From NCBI GenBank assembly GCA_025355595.1, contig JANXZI010000607.1, positions 1 through 6,281 on the forward strand: a stretch of DNA of 6,281 bases. The letters are read 5' to 3'. This DNA comes from Spartobacteria bacterium (GTDB lineage Bacteria; Verrucomicrobiota; Verrucomicrobiia; Chthoniobacterales; Chthoniobacteraceae). The notes beneath the pieces are model-generated. The model did no database searches. It was not told where the DNA came from and saw only the letters and a program-made list of their open reading frames with translations. Position numbers and translations under genes: made by a program. This document shows positions 6,129 through 6,281 of the stretch, in pieces (within the stretch, counting starts at the first letter, position 1; each line of letters starts with the position of its first letter).

Positions 6129-6281
6129 TGGGACGTGGCGGCGGCGGCTCGGCTACGCGCAAGGCCATCGGGTCGTAGTCAGGGTAAAAGGCATTTTCCA
6201 ATTCATCCGGCGTGAGGCCGAGGCCGGTCTTGCCGAACTCACGGAGCTTCCTCTTGCGCACGAGTTCGCGCAGGGCGAAGT
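6100..6281 (-). CDS. VapB-like antitoxin, partial (N-terminus beyond window)
   Basis: An open frame enters from the window edge (first full codon at 6279) and ends at TAG (6100-6102), giving the last 59 residues. It begins FALRELVRKRKLREFGKTG, which resembles the end of the second helix of ribbon-helix-helix VapB antitoxins (the EALRELVRRR type). An acidic and proline-rich tail follows (LTPDELENAFYPDYDPMA, then EPPPPRP), the kind of flexible segment antitoxins use to wrap their toxin. It overlaps vapC by 29 bp in another frame, the usual toxin-antitoxin arrangement. By analogy the complex would repress its own promoter, which is outside the window. The DNA-binding strand is not visible, so the assignment rests on context and this tail. 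Confidence 0.7.
   Translation of the reverse strand, partial: FALRELVRKRKLREFGKTGLGLTPDELENAFYPDYDPMALRVAEPPPPRPNARKPRLDR

Overview
The window looks like bacterial chromosome from the phylum Verrucomicrobiota, probably the Spartobacteria/Chthoniobacterales side. The main evidence is the 5' half of a 16S rRNA gene: its signature site matches the Verrucomicrobia-specific EUB338-III probe sequence (377-394) instead of the usual bacterial EUB338 sequence. The long three-domain type of IspG fits this placement. Every gene I can support lies on the minus strand, so biological order runs from high to low coordinates. No novel multi-gene system is evident. The unusual content is a set of small palindromic and inverted-repeat elements, placed so that they leave the neighbouring proteins readable.

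Layout in transcription order. 6281-5724: a VapBC-type toxin-antitoxin pair, with the antitoxin cut by the window edge and overlapping the PIN-domain toxin. 5728-5615: a roughly 104-bp MITE-like element with long terminal inverted repeats, inserted at a CTAG that contains the toxin's stop codon. 5614-5436: short intergenic region with a degenerate inverted repeat. 5435-3744: rseP, a site-2 intramembrane metalloprotease with three apparent PDZ domains. 3712-1817: ispG, the penultimate MEP-pathway enzyme, 631 residues long, carrying three palindromic elements in frame. 1816-742: about 1.1 kb without a convincing gene, whose lower part holds two tandem sigma-70-like rRNA promoters, leader hairpins and a boxA-like motif. 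741-1: the 16S rRNA gene, running off the window before its 3' half.

rseP and ispG are 31 bp apart and are probably cotranscribed. Both belong to the envelope/isoprenoid gene neighbourhood that often also contains dxr; dxr is not in this window, and a toxin-antitoxin pair lies upstream instead. The rRNA operon has its own strong promoter region and is a separate transcription unit. All functional calls come from motif recognition by eye; no database search was run.
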